DNA of 64,000 nt. Origin: Tenacibaculum soleae (GTDB taxonomy: Bacteria; Bacteroidota; Bacteroidia; Flavobacteriales; Flavobacteriaceae). Each line of letters starts with the position of its first letter. Within the stretch, counting starts at the first letter, position 1. Below the pieces are notes generated by a model, which saw only the letters and a list, made by a program, of their open reading frames with translations, did no database searches and was not told the origin of the DNA. Positions 8,948 through 16,541 of the stretch are shown one piece after another. The translations under genes and the position numbers were made by a program. The stretch lies in the NCBI RefSeq assembly GCF_001693415.1, contig NZ_MAKX01000001.1:372300-436299 (forward strand), read 5' to 3'.

Positions 8948-9472
8948 ATGAATACTGTAATTGGTTTATTTTATGGCTCTGACACAGGCATGACAGAAGA
9001 AATTACGCACACTATTGTAGATGAGTGGGACGTTACTGACATTGAAGTTATAGAAATTAATAACGCTAATAGTTCTGATTTTGATAAATTTAACTTTATT
9101 ATATTAGGACTCTCAACTTGGTATGATGGCGATTTACAAAGTGATTGGGAAAGTTATTTTGATGAGTTTAAAACCATTGATTTTACCAATAAAACAGTAG
9201 CCATTTATGGTTTAGGAGACCAGTATGGTTATGGGGAATATTTTATAGATGGCGTAGGCATGTTAGCCGAGGTTGTTATAGCAAACGGAGGTAACATAAT
9301 AGGTAAATGGCCTACCAAAGGTTACGATTATACTGAATCGAAAGCTAAAATTGAAAATGAAGATTTATTTTATGGTTTAGCAATTGATGAAGACAATCAA
9401 CCAGAATTAACACAAGAAAGATTATTAAAATGGTTAACTATTTTAAAAAATAACTTAATAAATCAAGCTTAA
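8948..9472 (+). CDS. fldA: Long-chain flavodoxin
   Basis: A 174-residue cytoplasmic FMN protein. IGLFYGSDTGMTEEIT is the phosphate-binding loop, STWYDGDLQSDWE covers the first aromatic FMN loop, and GLGDQYGYGEYFIDG is the region around the second loop with the long-chain insertion. Flavodoxin carries electrons in place of ferredoxin when iron is short, which matches its place at the end of an iron-uptake cluster. A strong terminator follows. The gene converges on a 2Fe-2S ferredoxin gene, the protein it could replace. Confidence 0.92.
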   Translation: MNTVIGLFYGSDTGMTEEITHTIVDEWDVTDIEVIEINNANSSDFDKFNFIILGLSTWYDGDLQSDWESYFDEFKTIDFTNKTVAIYGLGDQYGYGEYFIDGVGMLAEVVIANGGNIIGKWPTKGYDYTESKAKIENEDLFYGLAIDEDNQPELTQERLLKWLTILKNNLINQA

Positions 9473-9483
9473 AATTTTAACAA

Positions 9484-9520
9484 AAAACGGTTGCTCATTA
9501 TTAGCAACCGTTTTATTTTT
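9484..9520. terminator. Bidirectional terminator between flavodoxin and ferredoxin
   Basis: AAAACGGTTGCT (9484-9495) and AGCAACCGTTTT (9503-9514) form a 12-bp perfect stem with a 7-base loop, flanked by A and T runs on both sides. It serves the converging transcripts from both strands. Confidence 0.9.
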
Positions 9521-9540
9521 TATCACAATAATATATTGTT

Positions 9541-9873
9541 TTACCCCTCAGGAGCTAATTCTACCTCCAAACCGTCCATTTCTGGCTTTATTTGTATTTG
9601 ACATCCTAAACGACTATTATCTTCAACATTAAATGCCTCAGCCAACATTGCATCCTCATCATCTCCCATTTCTGGTAATTCATGATCTGATTTTACATAA
9701 CATTGACACGATGCACACATTGCCATACCGCCACAAATACCAATAGTTCCTTCAGGAGCTAGTTCATACGAACGTACAACCTCCATTAAATTCATGGCCA
9801 TATCAGTTGGCGCAACTACTTCGTGTGTTACACCTTCTCTATCTGTTATTTTTAGGGTAATATCTTGTTCCAT
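9541..9873 (-). CDS. 2Fe-2S ferredoxin (adrenodoxin type)
   Basis: 110 residues. Cys47, Cys53, Cys56 and Cys91 fit the C-x5-C-x2-C-xn-C pattern of adrenodoxin/putidaredoxin-like ferredoxins (context ICGGMAMCASCQCYV and LGCQI), with an additional Cys58. Such ferredoxins pass electrons from an NAD(P)H-dependent reductase to oxygenases. The start lies one base from the stop of the membrane hydroxylase gene and the reductase gene precedes that, so the three form one operon. Confidence 0.9.
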   Translation of the reverse strand: MEQDITLKITDREGVTHEVVAPTDMAMNLMEVVRSYELAPEGTIGICGGMAMCASCQCYVKSDHELPEMGDDEDAMLAEAFNVEDNSRLGCQIQIKPEMDGLEVELAPEG

Positions 9874-9874
9874 C

Positions 9875-10807
9875 TTACAAATTCATTTTTTTACGTAGTG
9901 TTTTAGCACGTTTATCTTCACCGTCATGTGTCCAACCAGGTGAATTAAATATATAATTCAATTTATCTGATAACTTATTAGCTCTTTTAACATCATTCCA
10001 AATTGCTCCATATTCGTGTGTTGCTACTTTTATAGGATTGTAGGTATTAATATTTACGGTCAATCCATAAATAGGTTTTTCTACCGCTATTAATTCTTCT
10101 GAAAAAGTACCAAATAAACGATCCCAAATAATTAAAATCCCTGCATGATTACAATCTAAATAACGAATATTTGATGCGTGATGTACTCTATGGTGTGATG
10201 GCGTATTAAAAATATATTCAATTGGTTTTGGCAGTTTATCAATCAATTCGGTATGTATAAAAAATTGATAAATTAAGCTAACTCCCATCATGGTAAACAT
10301 CATTAAAGGATCAAAACCGAGTAAAGGAATCCATATCCAAAACAAAAACTTATGAGCACGTTCACCAACTCCTTGGCGTAAAGCAGTTCCTAAATTCATA
10401 TATATTGATGAGTGATGTGGCACATGACCTGCCCAAAATAAACGAACTTCGTGATTTAAGCGATGAAACCAATAGTAGGCAAAATCATCGGCTAAAAACA
10501 ATATAATCCACGCCCACCATTGACGACCAACAGTATCTTTTAAGGGACTTAACTCATACAAAAAGAAAAAAACAATAAACGCTACAATTTTAGGAATAAA
10601 CTCAACAATTGCAGAAAAAAGCATCATCAGTAACGAAACTTTAGTATCATTCAAACTGTATTTTTCTTTTGATATTTTATATTCAATAACCATTGAAATA
10701 AAAAATATAGGTAAGACAAAATACAAAAGCTTGTCTTGTGATAATTGCTGTATATAATCTGCTAATGCCAATTGTTTTAATTTTAAAGTTGTTAAAAATT
10801 TACTCAA
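9875..10807 (-). CDS. Sterol desaturase / fatty acid hydroxylase family membrane di-iron enzyme
   Basis: 310 residues with several membrane helices (about 30-50, 60-90, 95-120, 155-190). The histidine boxes of the family are present: WFHRLNHE, GHVPHHSS and PSHHRVHHASN, plus a further His in CNHAG, which together hold a di-iron centre. The family inserts oxygen or desaturates lipid substrates such as fatty acyl chains, sterols, carotenoids or sphingoid bases; the substrate here is not determinable. It overlaps the upstream reductase by 8 bases and is followed by a ferredoxin gene, so its electron donors are probably encoded on either side. Confidence 0.88.
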   Translation of the reverse strand: MSKFLTTLKLKQLALADYIQQLSQDKLLYFVLPIFFISMVIEYKISKEKYSLNDTKVSLLMMLFSAIVEFIPKIVAFIVFFFLYELSPLKDTVGRQWWAWIILFLADDFAYYWFHRLNHEVRLFWAGHVPHHSSIYMNLGTALRQGVGERAHKFLFWIWIPLLGFDPLMMFTMMGVSLIYQFFIHTELIDKLPKPIEYIFNTPSHHRVHHASNIRYLDCNHAGILIIWDRLFGTFSEELIAVEKPIYGLTVNINTYNPIKVATHEYGAIWNDVKRANKLSDKLNYIFNSPGWTHDGEDKRAKTLRKKMNL

Positions 10808-11855
10808 TTTTTTTTACGACAGCTTTTGGCGCTTCTTTACGTGTACCATCAAAACCGTCTACACCACCAACTGTGGTGTACTTCATTACATATTTTTTAT
10901 CAGGAAAAATACGTTGAAATGCGCTTTGACACATTAAAGTAGCTTCGTGAAATCCGCATAAAATTAATTTTAATTTTCCTGGGTACGTATTTACATCTCC
11001 AATGGCATATATTCCTGGAATATTTGTTTGATAATCTAACGCATTGTTTACTTTAATGGCGTTTTTTTCAATTTCTAATCCCCAATTTGCTATGGGACCT
11101 AATTTTGGTGATAATCCAAATAATGGAATAAAATGATCTGTTTTTAAAACATACTCTTCTTCTCCTTTTTTTGAAACTATAACTCCAGTTACCTTGTTTT
11201 CTCCTTCGATTCCTTTAATTTCAGCTGGAGTTATTAGTGTTAATTTTTTAGCGTCTTTTAATTCTTGTACTTTATCTACAGAGTCTAATGCACCACGAAA
11301 TTCGTTTCTACGGTGTACTAAAGTTACCGATTTTGCTACGTCTGTTAAAAAGATAGACCAATCTAAGGCAGAATCTCCACCTCCTGCAATTACCACATCT
11401 TTATCTCTGTAAAGTTCTGGTTCTTTTATCATATATTCTACTCCTTTATCTTCAAAGTTAGCAATATTTGGAATTGGTGGCTTACGTGGTTCAAAACTCC
11501 CTAAACCTCCTGCAATTGCTACTACTGGTGCTTGGTGCTTGGTACCTTTGTTGGTGGTTACTATAAAACTACCGTCTTCTTGTTTTTCAATAGTATCAGC
11601 ACGTTCACCTAAGGTAAATCCTGGTTCAAATTGTTTAATTTGCTCCATCAGTTTATCGGTTAAATCGCCTGCTAAAATTTCTGGATATGCGGGGATATCG
11701 TAAATAGGTTTTTTTGGATAAATTTCTGAACATTGCCCTCCTGGTTGTGGTAATGCATCAATTAAATGACATCGTAATTTTAGCAATCCTGCTTCAAAAA
11801 CGGTGAATAATCCTGTGGGACCTGCTCCTATAATTAATATATCTGTTTGTATCAT
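10800..11855 (-). CDS. Ferredoxin-NADP+ reductase, thioredoxin-reductase-like (type 2)
   Basis: 351 residues. An FAD-binding GxGxxG occurs near the start (IIGAGPTGLFTVFEAG), the NADPH-binding GGGDSALDWS near 155-165, and the FAD-contacting GIYAIGDVNTYPGKLKLI near the C-terminus. The CxxC redox pair of true thioredoxin reductase is absent from the region where it would lie, which is the mark of the YumC-like ferredoxin-NADP reductases. As first gene of the operon it should reduce the ferredoxin encoded at 9541-9873 for use by the intervening hydroxylase. Confidence 0.88.
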   Translation of the reverse strand: MIQTDILIIGAGPTGLFTVFEAGLLKLRCHLIDALPQPGGQCSEIYPKKPIYDIPAYPEILAGDLTDKLMEQIKQFEPGFTLGERADTIEKQEDGSFIVTTNKGTKHQAPVVAIAGGLGSFEPRKPPIPNIANFEDKGVEYMIKEPELYRDKDVVIAGGGDSALDWSIFLTDVAKSVTLVHRRNEFRGALDSVDKVQELKDAKKLTLITPAEIKGIEGENKVTGVIVSKKGEEEYVLKTDHFIPLFGLSPKLGPIANWGLEIEKNAIKVNNALDYQTNIPGIYAIGDVNTYPGKLKLILCGFHEATLMCQSAFQRIFPDKKYVMKYTTVGGVDGFDGTRKEAPKAVVKKIE

Positions 11856-11885
11856 TTTACTTCTAAAATTTTCTTTTTTATACTG

Positions 11886-11919
11886 ATATTCCTGTCTTTA
11901 AAATAAAAGACAGGAATAT
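11886..11919. terminator. Strong hairpin between nifU and the reductase operon
   Basis: ATATTCCTGTCTTT (11886-11899) and AAAGACAGGAATAT (11906-11919) form a 14-bp perfect stem with a 6-base loop. It lies downstream of nifU and about 30 bases upstream of the reductase ATG, and directly abuts the repeat at 11921. It probably insulates the two minus-strand operons. Confidence 0.6.
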
Positions 11920-11920
11920 T

Positions 11921-12018
11921 TTGCGTTAGTGATTGAGCGGTTTGTTTAAGCTCTTTTTAAAATATTTTTTTATATTTTAAAAAAGCGAGTAGCGAAAGCA
12001 CGCTCGAACGCCCAAAAA
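11921..12018. repeat. Intergenic repeat, copy 1 (long form with central palindrome)
   Basis: The sequence begins TTGCGTTAGTGATTGA and ends with GCGAAAGCACG followed by CGAACGCCCAAAAA. Between them is a 12-bp stem, TTTTTAAAATAT (11954-11965) with ATATTTTAAAAA (11972-11983). The same two ends recur at 13919-13990 with a different centre. From memory, elements with these conserved ends are common between genes of marine Flavobacteriaceae. No reading frame is present. Confidence 0.65.
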
Positions 12019-12059
12019 TAATAAGTTTGTAGTTGTTAAAAGCTGATAAAAATCAAGTT

Positions 12060-12296
12060 TTATGCTACATTAATTACTTCTTCTATTATTGGTGCATATT
12101 TTTTTATGGTTGCTTCGACACCGTTTTTTAAGGTCATTTGATTTACTGAGCAACCACTACAAGCTCCCTCTAACTGAACTTTTACGGTATTATTTTCGAT
12201 AGACAATAGCTTAATATTACCGCCGTCGCTTACTAAAAAAGGGCGAATTTCTTCTAAAGCTTTTTCTACATTACTTTCTATTTCTGCTGCTGTCAT
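12060..12296 (-). CDS. NifU-like Fe-S scaffold protein
   Basis: 78 residues from ATG 12296 (MTAAEIESNVEKALEEIRPF). A longer start at 12326 would overlap the upstream stop by 20 bases and exceed the usual length of this domain. The CxxC pair lies at Cys46 and Cys49 (LEGACSGCSVNQMTL), matching the NifU C-terminal domain that holds and hands over Fe-S clusters. It follows the Mrp gene with a 10-base gap; both probably act in cytosolic Fe-S delivery. Confidence 0.9.
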   Translation of the reverse strand: MTAAEIESNVEKALEEIRPFLVSDGGNIKLLSIENNTVKVQLEGACSGCSVNQMTLKNGVEATIKKYAPIIEEVINVA

Positions 12297-12306
12297 AACT
12301 TTTTTA

Positions 12307-13437
12307 TTATTTAGTACTACAACCACTCATGGTAGTGATTCGAACTACTTCGGTTGCTGGTAAATTTTCGTTTCTTTTTAATAGTTGAGAAAGCATTTCT
12401 TTAGTTGCATTGGTAAATGCTTTTTCTAAAGGGCTATTTTCTTGTAATGCTACTGGGCGACCAACGTCACCTGCCTCACGAATACTTTGCACTAATGGTA
12501 TTTCTCCTAAGAAACTTGTTTCAATATCTGTTGCTAAATTTTTAGCGCCACCTTGACCAAAAATATAGTATTTATTGTCTGGCAATTCAGCCGGTGTAAA
12601 ATACGCCATGTTTTCTACAATTCCCAATACTGGTACGTTAATACTTTCTTGTTTAAACATTGCAACTCCCTTTTTAGCATCAGCTAAGGCTATGTTTTGT
12701 GGTGTACTTACTACTACCGCTCCGTTAATTGGCACTGCTTGTACGATTGATAAGTGTATATCACCGGTACCAGGTGGTAAATCAATTAATAAGAAATCTA
12801 ACTCTCCCCAATCTGCATCAAATAATAATTGGTTTAATGCTTTTGATGCCATTGGTCCACGCCATATTACTGCTTGATTAGGGTCGGTAAAAAATCCTAA
12901 TGATAATAATTTTACGCCATAATTTTCGACAGGTTTCATTTTAGATCGCCCATCAACTTTTACTGCTAAAGGTTTTTCTAAAGCTACATCAAACATTAAA
13001 TGTTGTGATGGCCCGTACACATCGGCATCTAAAACACCTACTTTAAAACCCATTTTTGCTAAAGAAACAGCCATATTAGAAGTTATGGTAGATTTACCTA
13101 CACCTCCTTTACCTGATGCAATTGCAATAATATTTTTAATATTCGGAATTTCTTTTCCTTTTATTTGTGTTGGGTTTTCTTTTGGTTTTGCCTCAACCTT
13201 TACATTCACTTTCACGTCAATTGCCTTATCAACATGTTCGTTAATTGCTTTTGTTATTTCAACTTCTACCTTCTTTTTTGCTTGTAAAGATGGATTTGAG
13301 ATGGTTACATCTACAATTACTTCGTTTCCAAAAGTAACAATGTTTTTTATATTTTCGTTTTCAACTAAACTTTTACCTTCACCAGGTGCAGTAATAGTTT
13401 CTAACGCTTTGTATATATCTTGTTTTTTAAAACTCAT
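12307..13437 (-). CDS. Mrp/NBP35-family Fe-S carrier ATPase (ApbC type)
   Basis: 376 residues: an N-terminal FSCA/MIP18-like domain (about 5-80), then a P-loop ATPase with the deviant Walker A GKGGVGKS at 109-116 and LLIDLPPGTGD. The family carries Fe-S clusters to client proteins. The CxxC that binds the cluster in the Proteobacterial proteins should follow NMAYF, but here the sequence is NMAYFTPAELPDNKYYIFG with no Cys; a lone Cys remains in the C-terminal MSGCSTK. I recall this as common in Bacteroidota members, but it needs an alignment. It forms an operon with nifU. Confidence 0.88.
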   Translation of the reverse strand: MSFKKQDIYKALETITAPGEGKSLVENENIKNIVTFGNEVIVDVTISNPSLQAKKKVEVEITKAINEHVDKAIDVKVNVKVEAKPKENPTQIKGKEIPNIKNIIAIASGKGGVGKSTITSNMAVSLAKMGFKVGVLDADVYGPSQHLMFDVALEKPLAVKVDGRSKMKPVENYGVKLLSLGFFTDPNQAVIWRGPMASKALNQLLFDADWGELDFLLIDLPPGTGDIHLSIVQAVPINGAVVVSTPQNIALADAKKGVAMFKQESINVPVLGIVENMAYFTPAELPDNKYYIFGQGGAKNLATDIETSFLGEIPLVQSIREAGDVGRPVALQENSPLEKAFTNATKEMLSQLLKRNENLPATEVVRITTMSGCSTK

Positions 13438-13468
13438 TAGAGTATTTAATTTAATTAATTACAAGTTA

Positions 13469-13504
13469 CAAAGATACATTTTAACACTTAGAAAATAAAG
13501 TGTT
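13469..13504 (-). promoter_or_regulatory. Promoter and inverted repeat upstream of the mrp-nifU operon
   Basis: On the minus strand TATCTTTG (13469-13476) is a good -7 element, 31 bases before the ATG. Immediately upstream, AACACTT (13483-13489) and AAGTGTT (13498-13504) form an inverted repeat around the -33 region, where no TTG is evident. This may be an operator or activator site for Fe-S gene control (inference). Confidence 0.5.
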
Positions 13505-13539
13505 TAGATTGTGAAAATTTATGAGGTAATAAGGAGTTT

Positions 13540-13869
13540 TTATTGTAATTCTGTAGATGGGTTCCAGAATATTTTATCGAAGTTTTGAATTTGATTTTCA
13601 ACTACAACTACTCCTTCGCTTTCTAGTAATTGTTGCATTAAATTAGTACCGTCAAAATGATGCTTACCTGTTAAAAGTCCTTTTCTGTTTACAACTCTGT
13701 GCGCAGGAATATCGTCTAAATTATGTGCTTTGTTCATTGCCCAACCCACCATTCTTGCAGATCTTGCAGCACCTAAATAAACAGCAATTGCTCCGTAACT
13801 GGTTACTTTTCCGTGTGGAATTAATCGCGCTACCTCATATACTTTTTCAAAGAAATTTTTATCTGACAT
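13540..13869 (-). CDS. Alkyltransferase-like protein (MGMT DNA-binding domain without the active cysteine)
   Basis: 109 residues matching the DNA-binding domain of O6-alkylguanine transferase (GKVTSYGAIAVYLGAARSAR and the arginine-finger region). The active-site PCHR is replaced by PAHRVV at 55-60, so residue 56 is Ala and no alkyl transfer is possible. Alkyltransferase-like proteins bind O6-alkylguanine and flag it for nucleotide excision repair (known for Atl1 and E. coli YbaZ, which have Trp there). It appears to be a single-gene unit; the upstream region up to trmB holds repeat copy 2. Confidence 0.88.
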   Translation of the reverse strand: MSDKNFFEKVYEVARLIPHGKVTSYGAIAVYLGAARSARMVGWAMNKAHNLDDIPAHRVVNRKGLLTGKHHFDGTNLMQQLLESEGVVVVENQIQNFDKIFWNPSTELQ

Positions 13870-13918
13870 GGTTGTAAATATACCTAATTTTTAATCTTTG
13901 GCTAAACAATACTTATTA

Positions 13919-13990
13919 TTGCGTTAGTGATTGAAGTAAGTTATAGTGTAAGGCTGAAAGCACGACCCGAAAAAGGAGCGTCCAAAAAAA
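13919..13990. repeat. Intergenic repeat, copy 2 (short form)
   Basis: TTGCGTTAGTGATTGAAG at the start and CTGAAAGCACGACCCG followed by GGAGCGTCCAAAAA at the end mirror the two ends of the element at 11921-12018. The AT-rich central palindrome of copy 1 is replaced by an unrelated stretch of about 20 bases. Both copies follow the ends of minus-strand genes. Confidence 0.65.
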
Positions 13991-14000
13991 ATTGCAAAAA

Positions 14001-14024
14001 AAATTCCTACTAGTTGCAGGAATG
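14001..14024 (-). terminator. Terminator of trmB
   Basis: On the minus strand ATTCCTGCAACTAGTAGGAAT forms a short stem (ATTCCT/AGGAAT) followed by a run of T, just after the trmB stop at 14038. Confidence 0.7.
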
Positions 14025-14037
14025 TCTTTTTTCGATA

Positions 14038-14709
14038 TTAGTAATTTAACTTAAACCGAATATAGGTTATTGGTTTCCCAACTTCTAAATATTGTTTTTC
14101 GTAAAAGGTTTGTGTTGAAGTTACCTCTTCAGGAGCGCCTTCATTTTTATACACATTGTGGTTTGCGTGTATTATTTCGTGCCCCTCGCCATGCAATAAA
14201 CCTAAGGTGTAACCGTGCATAAATTCGCTATCGGTTTTTAGGTTCATAATACCATCTTCTTTTAAAATTGTATGGTATCTTTTTAAGAATGTTGTGTTGG
14301 TCATTCTATGCTTGGTGCGTTGGTATTTTATTTGTGGATCTGGAAAAGTTATCCAAATTTCATCCACTTCATTTTCAGCAAAAATATGTGCCACTAATTC
14401 TATTTGGGTTCTAATAAAGGCAACATTTTGCATATTGTTTTCTATTGCTGTTTTTGCTCCACGCCAAAAACGAGCTCCTTTAATATCAATACCAATAAAA
14501 TTTTTATTCGGATTTTTTTCTGCTAATGCAATTGTATATTCTCCTTTACCACACCCTAGCTCTAAAACAATAGGATTGTCGTTTTTAAAAAAGGTATTCC
14601 ATTTTCCTTTCAATGAAAAATCGTTAATAACCTCTTCTCTTGTTGGCTGAATTACATTTGCAAACGTTTCATTTTCTTTGAAACGTTTTAGTTTATTTTT
14701 GCTTCCCAA
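14038..14709 (-). CDS. trmB: tRNA (guanine-N7-)-methyltransferase
   Basis: 223 residues. LELGCGKGEYTIALAEKNP is the SAM-binding motif I of the TrmB family, FIGIDIKGARFWRGAKTA follows, and WITFPDPQIKYQRTKHR is the family's signature PDPW-like segment with the tRNA-binding basic stretch. It methylates G46 of tRNA variable loops in the cytoplasm. It lies 12 bases after the small DUF6341-like gene on the same strand. Confidence 0.92.
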   Translation of the reverse strand: MGSKNKLKRFKENETFANVIQPTREEVINDFSLKGKWNTFFKNDNPIVLELGCGKGEYTIALAEKNPNKNFIGIDIKGARFWRGAKTAIENNMQNVAFIRTQIELVAHIFAENEVDEIWITFPDPQIKYQRTKHRMTNTTFLKRYHTILKEDGIMNLKTDSEFMHGYTLGLLHGEGHEIIHANHNVYKNEGAPEEVTSTQTFYEKQYLEVGKPITYIRFKLNY

Positions 14710-14721
14710 TGTTTCTACAAA

Positions 14722-14940
14722 TTAAGCTCTATCCTCTGTTCCTTCTTTTAAGAAAGTAGCAGATTGCTTCATCCAATAAGCAAATAACACTAATAAGATT
14801 AATAAAAACCCCCAGTTAACAGCATTTGAGGTCCACCATCCTAAGTCTCCTTTTGCAACTTCTAAGCGCAACCACTTAAATGGCACTAAAATGAACTCAA
14901 ATAAATCTCCAATTAATCTAAAAATATTTAATCCTAACAT
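14722..14940 (-). CDS. DUF6341-like small membrane protein
   Basis: 72 residues with an N-terminal amphipathic stretch (LFEFILVPFKWLRLE), the conserved-looking WWTSNAVNWGFLLILLVLFAYW (one or two membrane passes) and a charged tail. I recognise it as the flavobacterial DUF6341 family by the WW..NAVNW segment; function unknown. A TACTTTTG -7 element (14963-14970, minus) supports the start. It is divergent from the DUF6427-like gene. Confidence 0.75.
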   Translation of the reverse strand: MLGLNIFRLIGDLFEFILVPFKWLRLEVAKGDLGWWTSNAVNWGFLLILLVLFAYWMKQSATFLKEGTEDRA

Positions 14941-14982
14941 AACTTGATTATCTTTACAGTTGCAAAAGTATAAAAAGAAACT

Positions 14983-15885
14983 ATGTTAGCCAATTTTTTC
15001 GGTAAATCTAAGCCTGTTAATTTTCTCGTGATTTTCACGTTGTTTTTAGTGTACTTTTTTTTGCATTTTTTTTACACCGAAATCTCGTTTAATTCGATTA
15101 AAGAATTATTTTATTTTGTGGTTATTTTTGCTGTTTTCAACTTTATTCTTGCAAAAAATCAATTAACATTTGACAATTCTTATGCTTTTTTGTTTTTTGT
15201 AATACTTATTGGTTTTTTTCCTACTGTAATAAAGATTAATTATACATTATATGCTACTATAACCATATTGCTTTTTTTACGCAAAGTATATAGTTTACAA
15301 TCATCCAAAAATACGCTTCACAAATTGTTTGATGGCGGTTTGTGGCTAGGTATTTCTTTTTTAATTGAACCTTACACTGCTGTGTTTGCAATATTATTGT
15401 ACGCTTCAACGTATTTGCACCAACGCTTTACCTATCAAACCTTATTAACTCCTTTAATCAGCTTTGGTAGTGTTATTTTTTTATTTTTTACATATTGTTT
15501 TTGGTATGAAAAAACGGCTGATTTTTACCTGCTTTTTAACTGGAGTTATTTATATAATATTGACTTATACTTAAGCACGAAGTATCTTTTTCCTAATATT
15601 ATTATCGGAATTTTTGTGATTTTAGCTTTTATGCTAAAAAGCCCGAAGGCTTTGGCTGTTTTAAATACTTTTAGAAAAAACTGGATTTTAACTTTTATTC
15701 ACCTTACAACCTCAATAATTGTTGTTTTATTGATAAATCCTAAAAATGGTAGTGAATTACTGTTCTTGTTTTTTCCTACTGCTGTAATATTAGCAAATGG
15801 TTTAGAATTGTTTCAAAAAAAGTGGTTTGTTGATGTATTATTATTACTTTTTTTAATTAGCTCAATACTAATAATATTTATATAA
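14983..15885 (+). CDS. DUF6427-like multi-pass membrane protein
   Basis: 300 residues, almost entirely hydrophobic, with about nine or ten transmembrane segments. The start MLANFFGKSKPVNFLVIF is characteristic of the flavobacterial DUF6427 family, which has no established function. The pairing of DUF6341 and DUF6427 genes next to upp is a layout I have seen in related genomes (recall). A weak -7 (TATCTTTA, 14949-14956) lies upstream. The stop is only 2 bases from the converging upp stop, so the 3' ends of the two mRNAs probably overlap. Confidence 0.75.
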   Translation: MLANFFGKSKPVNFLVIFTLFLVYFFLHFFYTEISFNSIKELFYFVVIFAVFNFILAKNQLTFDNSYAFLFFVILIGFFPTVIKINYTLYATITILLFLRKVYSLQSSKNTLHKLFDGGLWLGISFLIEPYTAVFAILLYASTYLHQRFTYQTLLTPLISFGSVIFLFFTYCFWYEKTADFYLLFNWSYLYNIDLYLSTKYLFPNIIIGIFVILAFMLKSPKALAVLNTFRKNWILTFIHLTTSIIVVLLINPKNGSELLFLFFPTAVILANGLELFQKKWFVDVLLLLFLISSILIIFI

Positions 15886-15887
15886 AA

Positions 15888-16541
15888 TTATAGTTTTGCT
15901 CCAAAAGCTAAATCACCAACATCTCCTAAACCAGGCACAATATAACCTTTACTATTAAGCTCTTTATCAATATCAGCAATCCATAAATTGGTATTTTCTG
16001 GGAAAAATTTTTCTATAAATTCAATACCTTCGGTAGCACCTATTACTGACATAATATGAATTTCTTTAGGGGTTCCGTGTTTTTTTAACGCTTCATAAAC
16101 TGCCACTAACGATTTTCCTGTAGCAATCATAGGATCGGCTAACAATAATGTTTTTCCCTCAATTGATGGAGAAGCTAAATACTCAACTACAATATCAAAC
16201 TCAGTATCATTATTAGGGTGATTACGATATGCTGATATAAAAGCATTTTCAGCATCATCATAATAATTTAGCAATCCGTTATGTAATGGTAATCCGGCTC
16301 TAAGAATAGAACATACGACCAATCTATTTACAGGAAATTTTGTTTCTTTTACACCCAAAGGGGTTTCGATATCTAATCGTTCGTAGGTTAAATTTTTACT
16401 TAATTCATATCCTAATATCTCGCCAATTCTTTCAATATTTCTACGAAATCGCATGGTGTCTTTTTGAATACCGATGCTTCTAATTTCTCTTAAATATTTA
16501 TTTAAAATTGATGTTTCTTTTGCTAGATGATGAATTTTCAT
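15888..16541 (-). CDS. upp: Uracil phosphoribosyltransferase
   Basis: 217 residues. The PRPP-binding loop LLADPMIATGKSLVAVYEAL and the uracil-binding region YIVPGLGDVGDLAFG near the C-terminus are both present. It converts uracil and PRPP to UMP in pyrimidine salvage. It appears to stand alone on the minus strand. Confidence 0.95.
   Translation of the reverse strand: MKIHHLAKETSILNKYLREIRSIGIQKDTMRFRRNIERIGEILGYELSKNLTYERLDIETPLGVKETKFPVNRLVVCSILRAGLPLHNGLLNYYDDAENAFISAYRNHPNNDTEFDIVVEYLASPSIEGKTLLLADPMIATGKSLVAVYEALKKHGTPKEIHIMSVIGATEGIEFIEKFFPENTNLWIADIDKELNSKGYIVPGLGDVGDLAFGAKL

Noticed and set aside
13085..13498. A + strand frame of 137 codons opposite mrp
   Set aside because: It lies wholly on the strand opposite a well-supported ATPase gene and its promoter, has no family likeness, and its Phe/Ser-rich composition is what the reverse of Lys-rich coding gives.
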